Positions 25,767 through 35,654 of a stretch of DNA of 64,000 nucleotides are shown piece after piece (the first letter of the stretch is position 1; every line of letters begins with the position of its first letter). The translations under genes were made by a program, and so were the position numbers. Origin of the DNA: Hyphomicrobiales bacterium (GTDB taxonomy: Bacteria > Pseudomonadota > Alphaproteobacteria > Rhizobiales > Xanthobacteraceae); NCBI GenBank assembly GCA_021732215.1, contig JAKFVL010000020.1, positions 1 to 64,000 of the forward strand, in the 5' to 3' direction. The notes under the pieces are model-generated. The model searched no databases, was not told where the DNA came from, and saw only the letters and a program-made list of their open reading frames with translations.

Positions 25767-25770
25767 TCTC

Positions 25771-25864
25771 CGTCATCCTGAGGTGCGAGCGGCAGCGAGC
25801 CTCGAAGGATGAGCAGATCCCGATACGTTCTTCGAGACGCCGCCTCGCGGCCCTCAGGACGACG
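25771..25864. repeat. Palindromic intergenic repeat (CGTCATCCTGAGG type)
   Basis: Begins CGTCATCCTGAGGTGCGAGC and ends CCTCAGGACGACG, with an internal CTCGAAGGATGA arm, so it folds into a branched hairpin. It overlaps the last codons of rsmB and separates it from the small convergent gene, where it may also help terminate transcription. Confidence 0.7.
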
Positions 25865-27161
25865 TTAGCCGCGTCAGCACCGATACGAAAAATCCATCGG
25901 TTCCGGTACGGCGCGGCGTCATCAACAGCCCTTCGGGCGCTATCATCACCGCCTCGGCAAAATCGGCGCTGCGCTCGCCGAGCGCTGTAACAGACTTCGC
26001 TGGCGCAACAATCCCGAACTGCGGATGCCGCGCAACGAAACTCTTCACCTGCTCGCCATTTTCCTGCGCCAGCACCGAACATGTGATGTAGGCAATGCGG
26101 CCGCCGGGCTTCACCAGCGACGCCGCGCGATCCAGCACCGCCACTTGATCCTTGATGCGAACCTCGAGCGCGCCGGGACGCATGCGCCATTTCGCATCCG
26201 GATTGCGCCGCCATGTGCCGGTGCCGGTGCACGGCGCGTCGATCACTACCAGATCGGCGGAGCCGCTGATATCCGACAGTGTATCGTTCGGCCCCTTCGG
26301 CGTGCGCACGTCGCAATTGTGCACGCCCGCGCGGGACAGCCGCTCGTAGATCGGCGCGAGCTGACGCTTGTCATGATCGGTCGCGATCAGCCGGCCCTTG
26401 CCGCCCATCATGGCAGCGAGCGCCAGCGTCTTGCCACCCGCGCCCGCGCACAGGTCGATCACCTGCTCGCCGGGCTTCGCCGCTGTCAGCAGCGCCGCCA
26501 GCTGCGAGCCTTCGTCCTGGACTTCGACAGCACCCTTGATGAAATCTTCTTCCGAATGAACGCCCGGATTGCGTGCGTCCGGATCGAGCACGATGCGCAG
26601 GCCGAGCGGCGACCACGGCGTCGCATTGGCGCCGAGATGCGCCAGAGATTTCTGCGCCTTGTCGCGATTTGACTTCAGCGTGTTGACGCGCAGATCGAGC
26701 GGCGCGCGGTGCGCCATGGCAATCGCCTCCTCCGCGCGCTCGTCGCCGAACACGCTGGCCAGATGCGGATCGAGCCACTCCGGATAGTCACCGGCGATAT
26801 GCGCTGGCGCACCATCGAGCGAACGCGACGCCAGCGCGTGATGCTCGGAATCACTCAGCGCATCCGGCGCGAAGCGGGCGCCATCGCATAGCGTCGCGAT
26901 GGCGTCGACGTTCAAGTTTCGCTCGACCTTGAGCATGCCCAGGATGCGCGCGCGCGGCGTGTCGTCATCCATTACCCACGCGCTCGACGCGCGCCGGCGC
27001 AGCACATCGTAAACGAGGCCGGAGATTGCCGCGCGATCCCCGGAGCCCGCGAAGCGGTGCGCGGTGCCCCATTCCTTCAGCGCGTTGCCCGCGGGCACGC
27101 GCTGACGATCGATGGCATCGATAACTTCAATGGCTGCGGACAGCCTCGCTGCGGGCGTCAT
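25854..27161 (-). CDS. rsmB: 16S rRNA m5C methyltransferase (RsmB/NOL1-NOP2-Sun family)
   Basis: 435 residues. SAM-binding region VIDLCAGAGGKTLALAAMMG, DAPCTGTGTWRRNPDAKWR with the first catalytic-site Cys and ITCSVLAQENGEQV with the second, the hallmark of m5C RNA methyltransferases. An N-terminal NusB-like helical part (SAAIEVIDAIDRQRV) supports RsmB. Same strand as guaA, with a 580-bp gap containing the small plus-strand gene. Confidence 0.92.
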   Translation of the reverse strand: MTPAARLSAAIEVIDAIDRQRVPAGNALKEWGTAHRFAGSGDRAAISGLVYDVLRRRASSAWVMDDDTPRARILGMLKVERNLNVDAIATLCDGARFAPDALSDSEHHALASRSLDGAPAHIAGDYPEWLDPHLASVFGDERAEEAIAMAHRAPLDLRVNTLKSNRDKAQKSLAHLGANATPWSPLGLRIVLDPDARNPGVHSEEDFIKGAVEVQDEGSQLAALLTAAKPGEQVIDLCAGAGGKTLALAAMMGGKGRLIATDHDKRQLAPIYERLSRAGVHNCDVRTPKGPNDTLSDISGSADLVVIDAPCTGTGTWRRNPDAKWRMRPGALEVRIKDQVAVLDRAASLVKPGGRIAYITCSVLAQENGEQVKSFVARHPQFGIVAPAKSVTALGERSADFAEAVMIAPEGLLMTPRRTGTDGFFVSVLTRLTSS

Positions 27162-27205
27162 TCAATTGGTCCTGGGAATGGACGCCCGCGTTAACGCAAG
27201 CGGCC

Positions 27206-27625
27206 TCAGATCACAAGCAGGATGCGCAAGGCGAAGTAGATCCACATCGCCATCAGCACCAGCACACCGGCGAAGTAGGCGCTGAAGCGTGTGGGTACGT
27301 GATTGCTGGTGATGAAGATATAGGCGTGTGCAAAGCGGCTCACAACGAACACCCAGGAGAGCAGCACCATCACGAGGTCCATCTGCCGCAGCGGCAGAGC
27401 CAGCGCGACCAGCGCGTAAAACAGCACCGGAATCTCGAACTGGTTGCTGAAGCAGTTGCTGGCTTTTGCAGCATCTTCCGGCCAGTTCGGCTGATTGAGC
27501 GCGATGTCACGAATTTTCAGGCCGCTTTGCAGCGCCCTGCTCCGCACGCGCCCCATATAGAACATCAGTCCGATGGTGAGAAGCACCATCAGGAAAACCG
27601 GCAGCAAAACCATCTGAACCGACAT
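27206..27625 (-). CDS. MAPEG family membrane protein
   Basis: 139 residues with four hydrophobic helices, as in the membrane-associated eicosanoid/glutathione metabolism family. The segment ASNCFSNQFEIPVLFYALVA followed by FVVSRFAHAYIFITSNHVPT matches the family's conserved Asn/Glu and Arg region. Bacterial MAPEG proteins may have glutathione transferase activity, but the substrate is unknown. Lies 44 bp upstream of rsmB on the same strand. Confidence 0.85.
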   Translation of the reverse strand: MSVQMVLLPVFLMVLLTIGLMFYMGRVRSRALQSGLKIRDIALNQPNWPEDAAKASNCFSNQFEIPVLFYALVALALPLRQMDLVMVLLSWVFVVSRFAHAYIFITSNHVPTRFSAYFAGVLVLMAMWIYFALRILLVI

Positions 27626-27767
27626 GAGATTCCCCCTTCATGCGTGAGCCGGCGCGCATGCGGCCGACCTTGTCAGCAAGCCTTGTTGCGCAGCGTCTGT
27701 CAAACCATGCGCGACGCGCCGCACGCGCGGCACGACGTGTCATATTGATGCTCGCGGATTAGCGTCA

Positions 27768-27917
27768 CGTCATTGCGAGCCCTCGGTCTTGCCTTCGGCA
27801 AGCCCAAGGACAGGCTTCACGAAGCAACCCCGCGCCACCCGAGGACTGGATTGCGTCGTCGCGGAGCCTGCGCCCGGACGGTGCTGCGCGCCGATCCGGG
27901 TGCTCCTCGCAATGACG
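27768..27917. repeat. Palindromic repeat (CGTCATTGCGAG type)
   Basis: Starts CGTCATTGCGAG and ends CTCGCAATGACG, with internal GAAGCAA and TTGCGTCGTCG-type arms. Occupies most of the 300-bp gap between the MAPEG gene and the CurA-like gene. Same family as 41373-41452, 42712-42786, 47065-47179 and 49604-49683. Confidence 0.75.
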
Positions 27918-27926
27918 GAACGTAAA

Positions 27927-28961
27927 TCAAGTTTTGTCCGGGCCGACACGCACCAGTTGCTTGCCGAAGTTCTTGCCCTTCAGAAGTCCCATGAACGCTT
28001 CCGGCGCGCTGTCGATGCCTTCGGTGACGAACTCCCTGTACTTGACCTTGCCTTCGCGCATCCATTGCGGCATCTCGCGCAGGAAATCCGGGAACTTGCT
28101 TTCGAAATCCCAGACGATGAAACCACGAATGTTGAGCCGCTTCACCAGGATCGCGCGCATGATAGAATTCGCCCATTTCGGCGTCGGCGTGTCCGGTCCG
28201 AAAATTGTGTTATAGTCGGCGATCAGGCCGCACACCGGCATCCGCGCGAACGGGTTGAGCAGCGGAAACACCGTCTCGAACACCTTGCCGCCGACGTTCT
28301 CGAAATAGACGTCGATGCCCTTCGGGCATGCTTCTTTCAGCTTCGCCGCGAGATTGGGATCGCGGTGATCGAGGCATTCGTCGAAGCCGAGTTCGTCCTT
28401 CACGAACTTCACCTTGTCCGCGCCACCGGCGATGCCGACCGCGCGTGCGCCCTTGATCTTCGCGATTTGTCCGACGGCCGATCCGACCGCGCCGGAGGCA
28501 GCAGCCACCACCACCGTTTCGCCCGCCTTCGGCTTGCCGATTTCGAGCAACCCCGCATACGCGGTCATGCCCGGCATGCCGAGAATGCCGACGGCGGTCT
28601 GGATCGGCGCCATGGACGGATCGAGCTTGCGCAATCCCTTCGCGTCGACCGCGGCATGGGTCTGCCAGCCCGAGTGCGCGAGCACGATATCGCCCTTCTT
28701 CAGGTTCGGGCTTTTCGACTCGATCACCTCATTGACCGTGCCGCCTTCCATCACGCCGTCGATCGGCACCGGCGCTGAGTATGACGGGCCATCCGACATC
28801 CGGCCACGCATGTAAGGATCGAGCGACAGCCAGATCGTGCGCAGCAACACCTGCCCTTCGCCGGGCGTCGGCACATCGTAATTCTCGATACGGAAATTCG
28901 CAGGCGTCGGTTCGCCCATGGGTCGCGAGGCGAGCACGATACGTTTGGCTGACGCGGACAT
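27927..28961 (-). CDS. NADP-dependent oxidoreductase (CurA/MDR family)
   Basis: About 344 residues. N-terminal IWLSLDPYMRGRMSDGPSY and the nucleotide-binding loop VVVAAASGAVGSAVGQIAK are characteristic of the zinc-independent CurA/leukotriene-B4-dehydrogenase-like reductases, which reduce alpha,beta-unsaturated ketones with NADPH. GLLKGKNFGKQLVRV near the end is also conserved. ATG at 28961 is the natural start; the longer frame from 29078 is unsupported. Monocistronic, flanked by a repeat on its 3' side. Confidence 0.92.
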   Translation of the reverse strand: MSASAKRIVLASRPMGEPTPANFRIENYDVPTPGEGQVLLRTIWLSLDPYMRGRMSDGPSYSAPVPIDGVMEGGTVNEVIESKSPNLKKGDIVLAHSGWQTHAAVDAKGLRKLDPSMAPIQTAVGILGMPGMTAYAGLLEIGKPKAGETVVVAAASGAVGSAVGQIAKIKGARAVGIAGGADKVKFVKDELGFDECLDHRDPNLAAKLKEACPKGIDVYFENVGGKVFETVFPLLNPFARMPVCGLIADYNTIFGPDTPTPKWANSIMRAILVKRLNIRGFIVWDFESKFPDFLREMPQWMREGKVKYREFVTEGIDSAPEAFMGLLKGKNFGKQLVRVGPDKT

Positions 28962-29098
28962 GGGCACTCTCTTTTTCTGACGGCGTTTCCTGTGAGGGCG
29001 AAACCTACTCCCGCTCGGCGCAACGCGCCAGCGCTCAGCGAGACGCACGTCGGGGGCGATTTTCGCAATGCGGAACACAAGGCTTCAAGGCAGACCGG

Positions 29099-29875
29099 CT
29101 AAGGTTTCTGCCACCAAACGCCGCTGTCGTCGATCTTGTGAATATCGACCTTCAATCTGTGCTGATCGAGATAATCATGCACGGCCTGTCTGCAGTTCTT
29201 CAGCCCGCTATAGTCGTCGATGATGGCGTATCCGCCGCTCGACAGCTTGTCGTACAGCCCGTTGAGCGCGTCCATGGTGGACTCGTACATATCGCCATCG
29301 AGCCGGATCAGCGCAAAGCGGCTGTGAGCCGACAATGTCGGCAGGGTGTCCTTGAAGAATCCCTTCAGGAACACGACCTGATCGTCGAGCAGACCGTAAG
29401 TCTCGAAATTCTTGCGGACCTGATCCACCGAGACAGCCAACTCCTCGAAGGCGAACAGCCGATCGCGCTTGTCGGCGGGGTATTTCGCGGCATCGGGCCT
29501 GGGCAGACCTTCGAAGGAATCCGACACGATGACCTTGCGGTCGGTGACACCATGAGCCGCGAGAACGCCGCGCATCAGAATGCACGCACCGCCGCGCCAA
29601 ACGCCGGTCTCGATGTAATCGCCGGGAATGTTGTCCGTGAGCGTTCGCTCGACAAGATCGCGCAGGTTGCGAAGCCGCTGCGGACCGATCATCGAATGCG
29701 CGCGGGTCGGCCAGGGAAACGCGCCGCGGCGGGTGAGATACGGATGCCGCACGCGCTGCAACCAGCTCTGGATCTTCATCTCGACCTGGCTTTCGCCATG
29801 AATCGCGTTTTGCAGCGATCGCTCGAGCAGGTCGAGATAAAGCGTCCGGCTGTCAGCAGCGGAATTCATACTCAT
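29099..29875 (-). CDS. TylF/MycF-family O-methyltransferase
   Basis: 258 residues. SAM site DYIETGVWRGGACILMRGVL, metal/catalytic Asp region FALIRLDGDMYESTMDALN and GGYAIIDDYSGLKNCRQAVH match macrocin O-methyltransferase relatives, which methylate sugar hydroxyls in a Mg2+-dependent manner. In non-producing bacteria they often act on cell-surface glycans. Positioned just downstream of guaB on the same strand with a 28-bp gap, so probably read through from guaB. Confidence 0.88.
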   Translation of the reverse strand: MSMNSAADSRTLYLDLLERSLQNAIHGESQVEMKIQSWLQRVRHPYLTRRGAFPWPTRAHSMIGPQRLRNLRDLVERTLTDNIPGDYIETGVWRGGACILMRGVLAAHGVTDRKVIVSDSFEGLPRPDAAKYPADKRDRLFAFEELAVSVDQVRKNFETYGLLDDQVVFLKGFFKDTLPTLSAHSRFALIRLDGDMYESTMDALNGLYDKLSSGGYAIIDDYSGLKNCRQAVHDYLDQHRLKVDIHKIDDSGVWWQKP

Positions 29876-29903
29876 ACGTTACCCACAAGACTGTTGCCGT
29901 GCG

Positions 29904-31433
<1,530 letters not shown>

Positions 31434-31623
31434 TCATGCCATCGAGTAAGAGCTTCCCGTCTGGCGCCGGGGTGCGGCGTCATCGAATCGAAGCCCGTCA
31501 ATGGGGTTGGCGGTGGTCGATAGCATGCCGCCCCCATGAATCAAAGGGTCCGGCCGCCCCTCAGATTGTTTTTAGGGCTGTTTTCAAGGCTGAAATATCA
31601 GCGATTTCCGGATTTTCCGCGCT

Positions 31624-31872
31624 CTAGCGCGGATAGCCCGGCGGCGGGCCATGCTTGCGGATGGCATCGACCACCTCCGCATGCTTGCGGTCTTCCCGCT
31701 TCATGTGCACAGCAATCAGCGCGTGCGCGGACGGCACCAGAAACAGGATCGGAAAGATCAGTCCGAAGATGATGCAGACCACGATCAGGACGACGTTGAA
31801 GATCGCGGAAAACGGCTGTCCGTTCAGCAACAGACCGAGCGGCGGCAGCAAAGCGGCAAGCACGTAGATCAT
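31624..31872 (-). CDS. YqaE/Pmp3-like small membrane protein
   Basis: 82 residues with two hydrophobic segments (IYVLAALLPPLGLLLNGQPF and FNVVLIVVCIIFGLIFPILF), then a basic tail with HMKREDRKHAEVVDAIRKHG. The LLPPLG turn in the first helix is the Pmp3/YqaE hallmark; such proteins affect membrane potential and salt tolerance. ATG at 31872 is preferred over a longer frame from 31932. Confidence 0.7.
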   Translation of the reverse strand: MIYVLAALLPPLGLLLNGQPFSAIFNVVLIVVCIIFGLIFPILFLVPSAHALIAVHMKREDRKHAEVVDAIRKHGPPPGYPR

Positions 31873-31974
31873 GATCGGGCCTCCGGCCTGAAAGTTACCC
31901 GCTGAATGTAGGTACGCCTGCGCGCCCTGCAATGGTCTGCTACAGGTGGAGCGTGCTAGCAGTGAAACCCCACA

Positions 31975-32072
31975 GTCGTCGTCCCGGGCGAGCAGAGTGA
32001 GACCCGGGACCCATACTCCGTGTCCCTATTAATAACGCACGTTGTATGGGTCCCTGCTTACGCAGGGACGAC
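31975..32072. repeat. Palindromic repeat (GTCGTCCC...GGGACGAC type)
   Basis: Left arm GTCGTCCCGGGCGAGCAGAG with a mirrored GTGAGACCCGGGACCCATAC, and right arm GGGTCCCTGCTTACGCAGGG closing with ACGAC. Fills the gap before the MFS exporter gene. Related to 33565-33615 and 54120-54259. Confidence 0.7.
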
Positions 32073-32096
32073 AAGCGGACATCAGTTAACATCGAC

Positions 32097-33560
32097 ATGC
32101 CTCGCGAGCGCCTGATTCCGCTGATCGTCGCCGCCGCCCTGTTCATGGAAAACATGGACTCGACCGTGATTGCGACGTCGCTGCCGGCGATTGCCGCCGA
32201 CATCGGCACCAGTCCGCTGACGCTCAAGCTCGCGATCACGTCCTACCTGCTTTCGCTGGCGGTGTTCATTCCGGCAAGCGGCTGGACCGCCGACCGTTTC
32301 GGCCCGCGCGCCGTATTCAGCGTCGCCATCGGCGTGTTCATGCTGGGCTCGATCGGCTGCGCGCTCTCGACGTCCGTAACCGATTTCGTTTTCGCGCGCA
32401 TCCTGCAGGGCATCGGCGGCGCGATGATGACGCCGGTCGGGCGCCTCGTGCTGCTGCGCTCGATCGACAAGAGCGCGCTGGTGAACGCCATGGCGTGGGT
32501 CACGGTGCCCGCGCTGATCGGCCCCGTGATCGGCCCGCCGCTCGGCGGTTTCATTACCACCTACGTGTCGTGGCACTGGATCTTCCTGATCAACATTCCG
32601 ATCGGCCTGCTCGGCATTTTCCTGGCGCTGAAATACATCGAGCCGATCCGCAGCGAGAATCCCGAGCCGTTCGATCTCGCCGGCATGCTGCTGGCCGGTG
32701 TCGGCGTCGCCGGCATCGCCTTTGGCCTGTCGGTCGCTGGCCTCAATCTGCTGCCGTGGCAACTCGTCACCGGACTGGTCGTCGTCGGCGTGATCTCGAT
32801 GACGCTCTACGTCATCCGCGCGCGCACGACGCCCTCGCCCGTGCTCGACTTCTCGATGTTGCGGTTGCCGACGCTGCGCGCCAGCCTCACCGGCGGGTTT
32901 CTGTTTCGCCTTGGCATCGGCGCGTTGCCGTTTCTGCTGCCGCTGCTGATGCAGGTCGGCTTCGGGCTGTCGCCGTTTCAATCCGGCCTCGTGACCTTCG
33001 CCTCCGCCGTCGGCGCGATGGGCATGAAGACGCTGGCGGCGCGCATCATCCGCACCTTCGGATTCCGCAACGTCATGATGTTCAATGCGCTGATCAGCGC
33101 GGTGTTTCTGGCCGCATGCGCGCTGTTCACGCCGGCGACGCCGCTGCTGCTCATTATGATCATCCTCGTGGTCGGCGGCTTCTTCCGCTCGCTGCAGTTC
33201 ACCGCGGTCAACACCATCGCATATGCCGAAGTCGAACAGCGCGAGATGAGCCGGGCGACGACGCTGGTCAGCGTCAATCAGCAGCTGGCGATTTCGGCCG
33301 GTGTCGCGGTCGGCGCGGCGTGCGTCGAGGCAACGATGAAGTGGCATGGCGCGACGGAATTGGCCGCCCGTGACTTCTGGCCGGCCTTCGTCGTAATTTC
33401 CGTCATCGCCGCGGCGTCCGCGTTCTCGTTTTACAAACTGCCCGACGATGCCGGCCACGAAATCTCCGGCCGCAAGGCGAGCGATCCGACGCCAGCCAAA
33501 GCGGTCGAGGCTGCCGTTCAGGACACCACCGAGGAACACCGCGATCAGCGGCTGGGGTGA
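32097..33560 (+). CDS. DHA2-type MFS drug/H+ antiporter
   Basis: About 487 residues with around fourteen membrane segments. Motif A-like SGWTADRFGPRAVFS and the motif C-like VTVPALIGPVIGPPLGGFI mark an EmrB/QacA-type exporter. The N-terminal ENMDSTVIATSLPAIAADIG is the family D1 motif. ATG at 32097 follows the repeat directly. The C-terminal 35 residues are hydrophilic. No accessory EmrA gene is adjacent, so it may work alone. Confidence 0.9.
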   Translation: MPRERLIPLIVAAALFMENMDSTVIATSLPAIAADIGTSPLTLKLAITSYLLSLAVFIPASGWTADRFGPRAVFSVAIGVFMLGSIGCALSTSVTDFVFARILQGIGGAMMTPVGRLVLLRSIDKSALVNAMAWVTVPALIGPVIGPPLGGFITTYVSWHWIFLINIPIGLLGIFLALKYIEPIRSENPEPFDLAGMLLAGVGVAGIAFGLSVAGLNLLPWQLVTGLVVVGVISMTLYVIRARTTPSPVLDFSMLRLPTLRASLTGGFLFRLGIGALPFLLPLLMQVGFGLSPFQSGLVTFASAVGAMGMKTLAARIIRTFGFRNVMMFNALISAVFLAACALFTPATPLLLIMIILVVGGFFRSLQFTAVNTIAYAEVEQREMSRATTLVSVNQQLAISAGVAVGAACVEATMKWHGATELAARDFWPAFVVISVIAAASAFSFYKLPDDAGHEISGRKASDPTPAKAVEAAVQDTTEEHRDQRLG

Positions 33561-33564
33561 GCCG

Positions 33565-33615
33565 GTCGTCCCTGCGGAAGCAGGGACCCATACCCACCGC
33601 GTTCGCGAGGACGAC
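33565..33615. repeat. Palindromic repeat between convergent genes
   Basis: GTCGTCCCTGCGGAAGCAGG at the left and GAGGACGAC at the right, between the convergent MFS and rlmE genes. Likely also acts as a bidirectional terminator stem, since both genes end within ten bases of it. Confidence 0.65.
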
Positions 33616-33623
33616 AAGAATGA

Positions 33624-34304
33624 CTACTTCTGCCCCCTGAATCCCAACGCCAGTACATAGCGCTCGGATGAATCCTGCCGGCTCGACGCCGGCTTGACGT
33701 GCTTCACGGTGGCGAAGTCGCGCTTGAGCTGCGCCTGAAGGGCTGCGTCCGCGCCGCTCTGGAACACCTTCGCCACGAACGTGCCGCCGGGCTTGAGCAC
33801 CTCGCAGGCGAATTCAACGGCGCTCTCGACCAGCCCCTGAATGCGCAACTGATCGGTGGTGCGATGCCCCGTGGTATTTGCCGCCATGTCGGACATCACC
33901 ACATCGGCGTGGCCGCCGAGCATCTCGCGTAATTTGTCAGGCGCGCTGTTGTCGAGAAAATCGAGCTGCGCGAATGTGACGCCGGGAATTTCCGGCATCT
34001 CGAGCAGATCGATCGCAACCACTTTGCCCCTGCCGTCCAGCGCGCCGACGCGCCTCGCCGCGATCTGGCTCCAGCCGCCGGGTGCGGCCCCCAGATCGAC
34101 CACCGCCATGCCTGATTTCAGGATGCGGTGCTTGTCGTCGATCTCGAGCAGCTTGTAGGCGGCACGCGAGCGATAGCCGTCGCGCTTGGCCTGCGCGACA
34201 TAAGGATCGTTGAGCTGGCGTTCCAGCCAGAGCTTCGACGACAGCTTGCGCTTGCCGCCGGTTTTGACGGTGACGTGCATCCGCCCGGTTGTGTCTTTGG
34301 CCAT
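33624..34304 (-). CDS. rlmE: 23S rRNA 2'-O-methyltransferase RlmE (FtsJ)
   Basis: 226 residues. SAM motif VVDLGAAPGGWSQIAARRVG, DVVMSDMAANTTGHR with the K-D-K-E catalytic Asp, and GTFVAKVFQSG with its Lys. Methylates U2552 of 23S rRNA during large-subunit maturation. The ATG at 34304 gives the expected length; residues before it in the longer frame are not conserved. Shares strand and probably transcript with ppx/gppA, 57 bp upstream. Confidence 0.95.
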   Translation of the reverse strand: MAKDTTGRMHVTVKTGGKRKLSSKLWLERQLNDPYVAQAKRDGYRSRAAYKLLEIDDKHRILKSGMAVVDLGAAPGGWSQIAARRVGALDGRGKVVAIDLLEMPEIPGVTFAQLDFLDNSAPDKLREMLGGHADVVMSDMAANTTGHRTTDQLRIQGLVESAVEFACEVLKPGGTFVAKVFQSGADAALQAQLKRDFATVKHVKPASSRQDSSERYVLALGFRGQK

Positions 34305-34361
34305 GAAAGTATTGTTTGCCGGTTGCAGCTTTGAGGCCGCTCTTAGCACGCCTGCCGCCGA

Positions 34362-35462
34362 TTACGATACGCGCGCGGGCCGATCCTGACGCATCATTTC
34401 GATCAGCATGCCTTCGCGCAGGCCCCGGTCGGCGACGCGCAACCGCGGCAGCGGGAACGCATTTCGGATCGCGTCGAGGATTGCGCATCCCGCGAGCACG
34501 AGATCGGCGCGCTCGACGCCGATGCAGGCGTTGTCGGCGCGCTGCTGATAGCTCATGCCGAGCAGCCGCGCGATGGCGCGCGTCACGTCGTCATTCTCCA
34601 TCCAGATGCCGTCGATGCGGCGGCGATCGTAACGCACGAGATCGAGATAGACACCCGCGACCGTCGTCACCGTGCCCGAGGTGCCAAGCAGATGCATGCC
34701 GGCCAGATCCGCGTCGTAGTCCTTTGCGAATGGCGCGATGCCTTCCGCAACCGCAGCGACCATCGCCGCGTAGGACTCCGCCGTCACGTCCCTGCCGCCG
34801 AAGCGTTCGGCAAGCGTCACCACGCCGAGCGGCAGCGAGACCCAGCCCTCGATCTTCGGCGCGGCGTCCGGATCGGTCACGTCGCGCGAAATCCGCACCA
34901 GCTCGGTCGAGCCGCCGCCGATATCGAACAGAATCGCGCCACGGGCGCCTGGATCGAGCAGCGGCGAGCAGCCGAGCACCGCGAGCGTCGCTTCGGTCTC
35001 GCGTCCGATCACCTCGAGCGTGATGCCGAGTTCTTTCTCCACACGCCCGCGAAAATCGTCGGCATTGGCGGCCGCCCGGCACGCTTCCGTCGCGATCAGC
35101 CGCAGCCGCGTGGCGTTGCGATACCTGATCTTGTCGCGGCAGATGCGCAGAGCCCCCATCGCGCGTGCGATCGCCGCGTCGCTGATCCGGCCCGTCGTGG
35201 AAATGCCCTCGCCAAGACGGATGATGCGCGAGAATGAATCGATGACATGGAAGCTGTCGCCCTCGGGTTTGGCGACCAGCAGACGGCAATTGTTGGTGCC
35301 GAGGTCGAGCGCCGCGTAAACCGATGACGGCGCGCGCGGATCAAGCGCCTGCGGCGCAAGCGCATTCGCGCCCGCCGGCCCTCCGGGCTGCAGGCCCTCG
35401 CGCGGCAAGGAGCCGCCGCGAAGCCGCGCGTCATCCATCGTCCAGATCCGTATTCGTGTCAT
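34362..35462 (-). CDS. ppx: Exopolyphosphatase/guanosine pentaphosphatase (Ppx/GppA)
   Basis: About 366 residues, ASKHA fold: YAALDLGTNNCRLLVAKPEG is the first phosphate loop and ILFDIGGGSTELVRIS the second; GTSGTVTTVAGVYLDL also fits. Hydrolyses polyphosphate or pppGpp. The N-terminal 45 residues are Pro/Arg/Gly-rich and unconserved, so ATG at 35438 is also possible. Lacks a C-terminal HD domain, as in many alphaproteobacterial forms. Pairs with rlmE in Bradyrhizobium-like genomes. Confidence 0.9.
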   Translation of the reverse strand: MTRIRIWTMDDARLRGGSLPREGLQPGGPAGANALAPQALDPRAPSSVYAALDLGTNNCRLLVAKPEGDSFHVIDSFSRIIRLGEGISTTGRISDAAIARAMGALRICRDKIRYRNATRLRLIATEACRAAANADDFRGRVEKELGITLEVIGRETEATLAVLGCSPLLDPGARGAILFDIGGGSTELVRISRDVTDPDAAPKIEGWVSLPLGVVTLAERFGGRDVTAESYAAMVAAVAEGIAPFAKDYDADLAGMHLLGTSGTVTTVAGVYLDLVRYDRRRIDGIWMENDDVTRAIARLLGMSYQQRADNACIGVERADLVLAGCAILDAIRNAFPLPRLRVADRGLREGMLIEMMRQDRPARVS

Positions 35463-35654
35463 GGCCCCGGCAGCGGACACGCCGCCTGACCATCGTTGCG
35501 GCAAAGTCTAGCAGTGCGGCCAATCGCTGCAACCGGCACGCAGACGCCGCATTCGCCATTCGTCATTGTGATGCGGTCGGCGGTGTCTTATGTGATGGCA
35601 AGCAGCGTTTTCGGCCTGTTTCGCCGCTTCGAACGGCCTTTTCTGGAACACATC

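Noticed and set aside
32082-33617. 511-codon minus-strand frame opposite the MFS exporter
   Set aside because: Antisense shadow of a real gene; translation is Arg/Asp/His-rich low complexity. The same applies to 39060-40931 minus and 36198-37283 minus.
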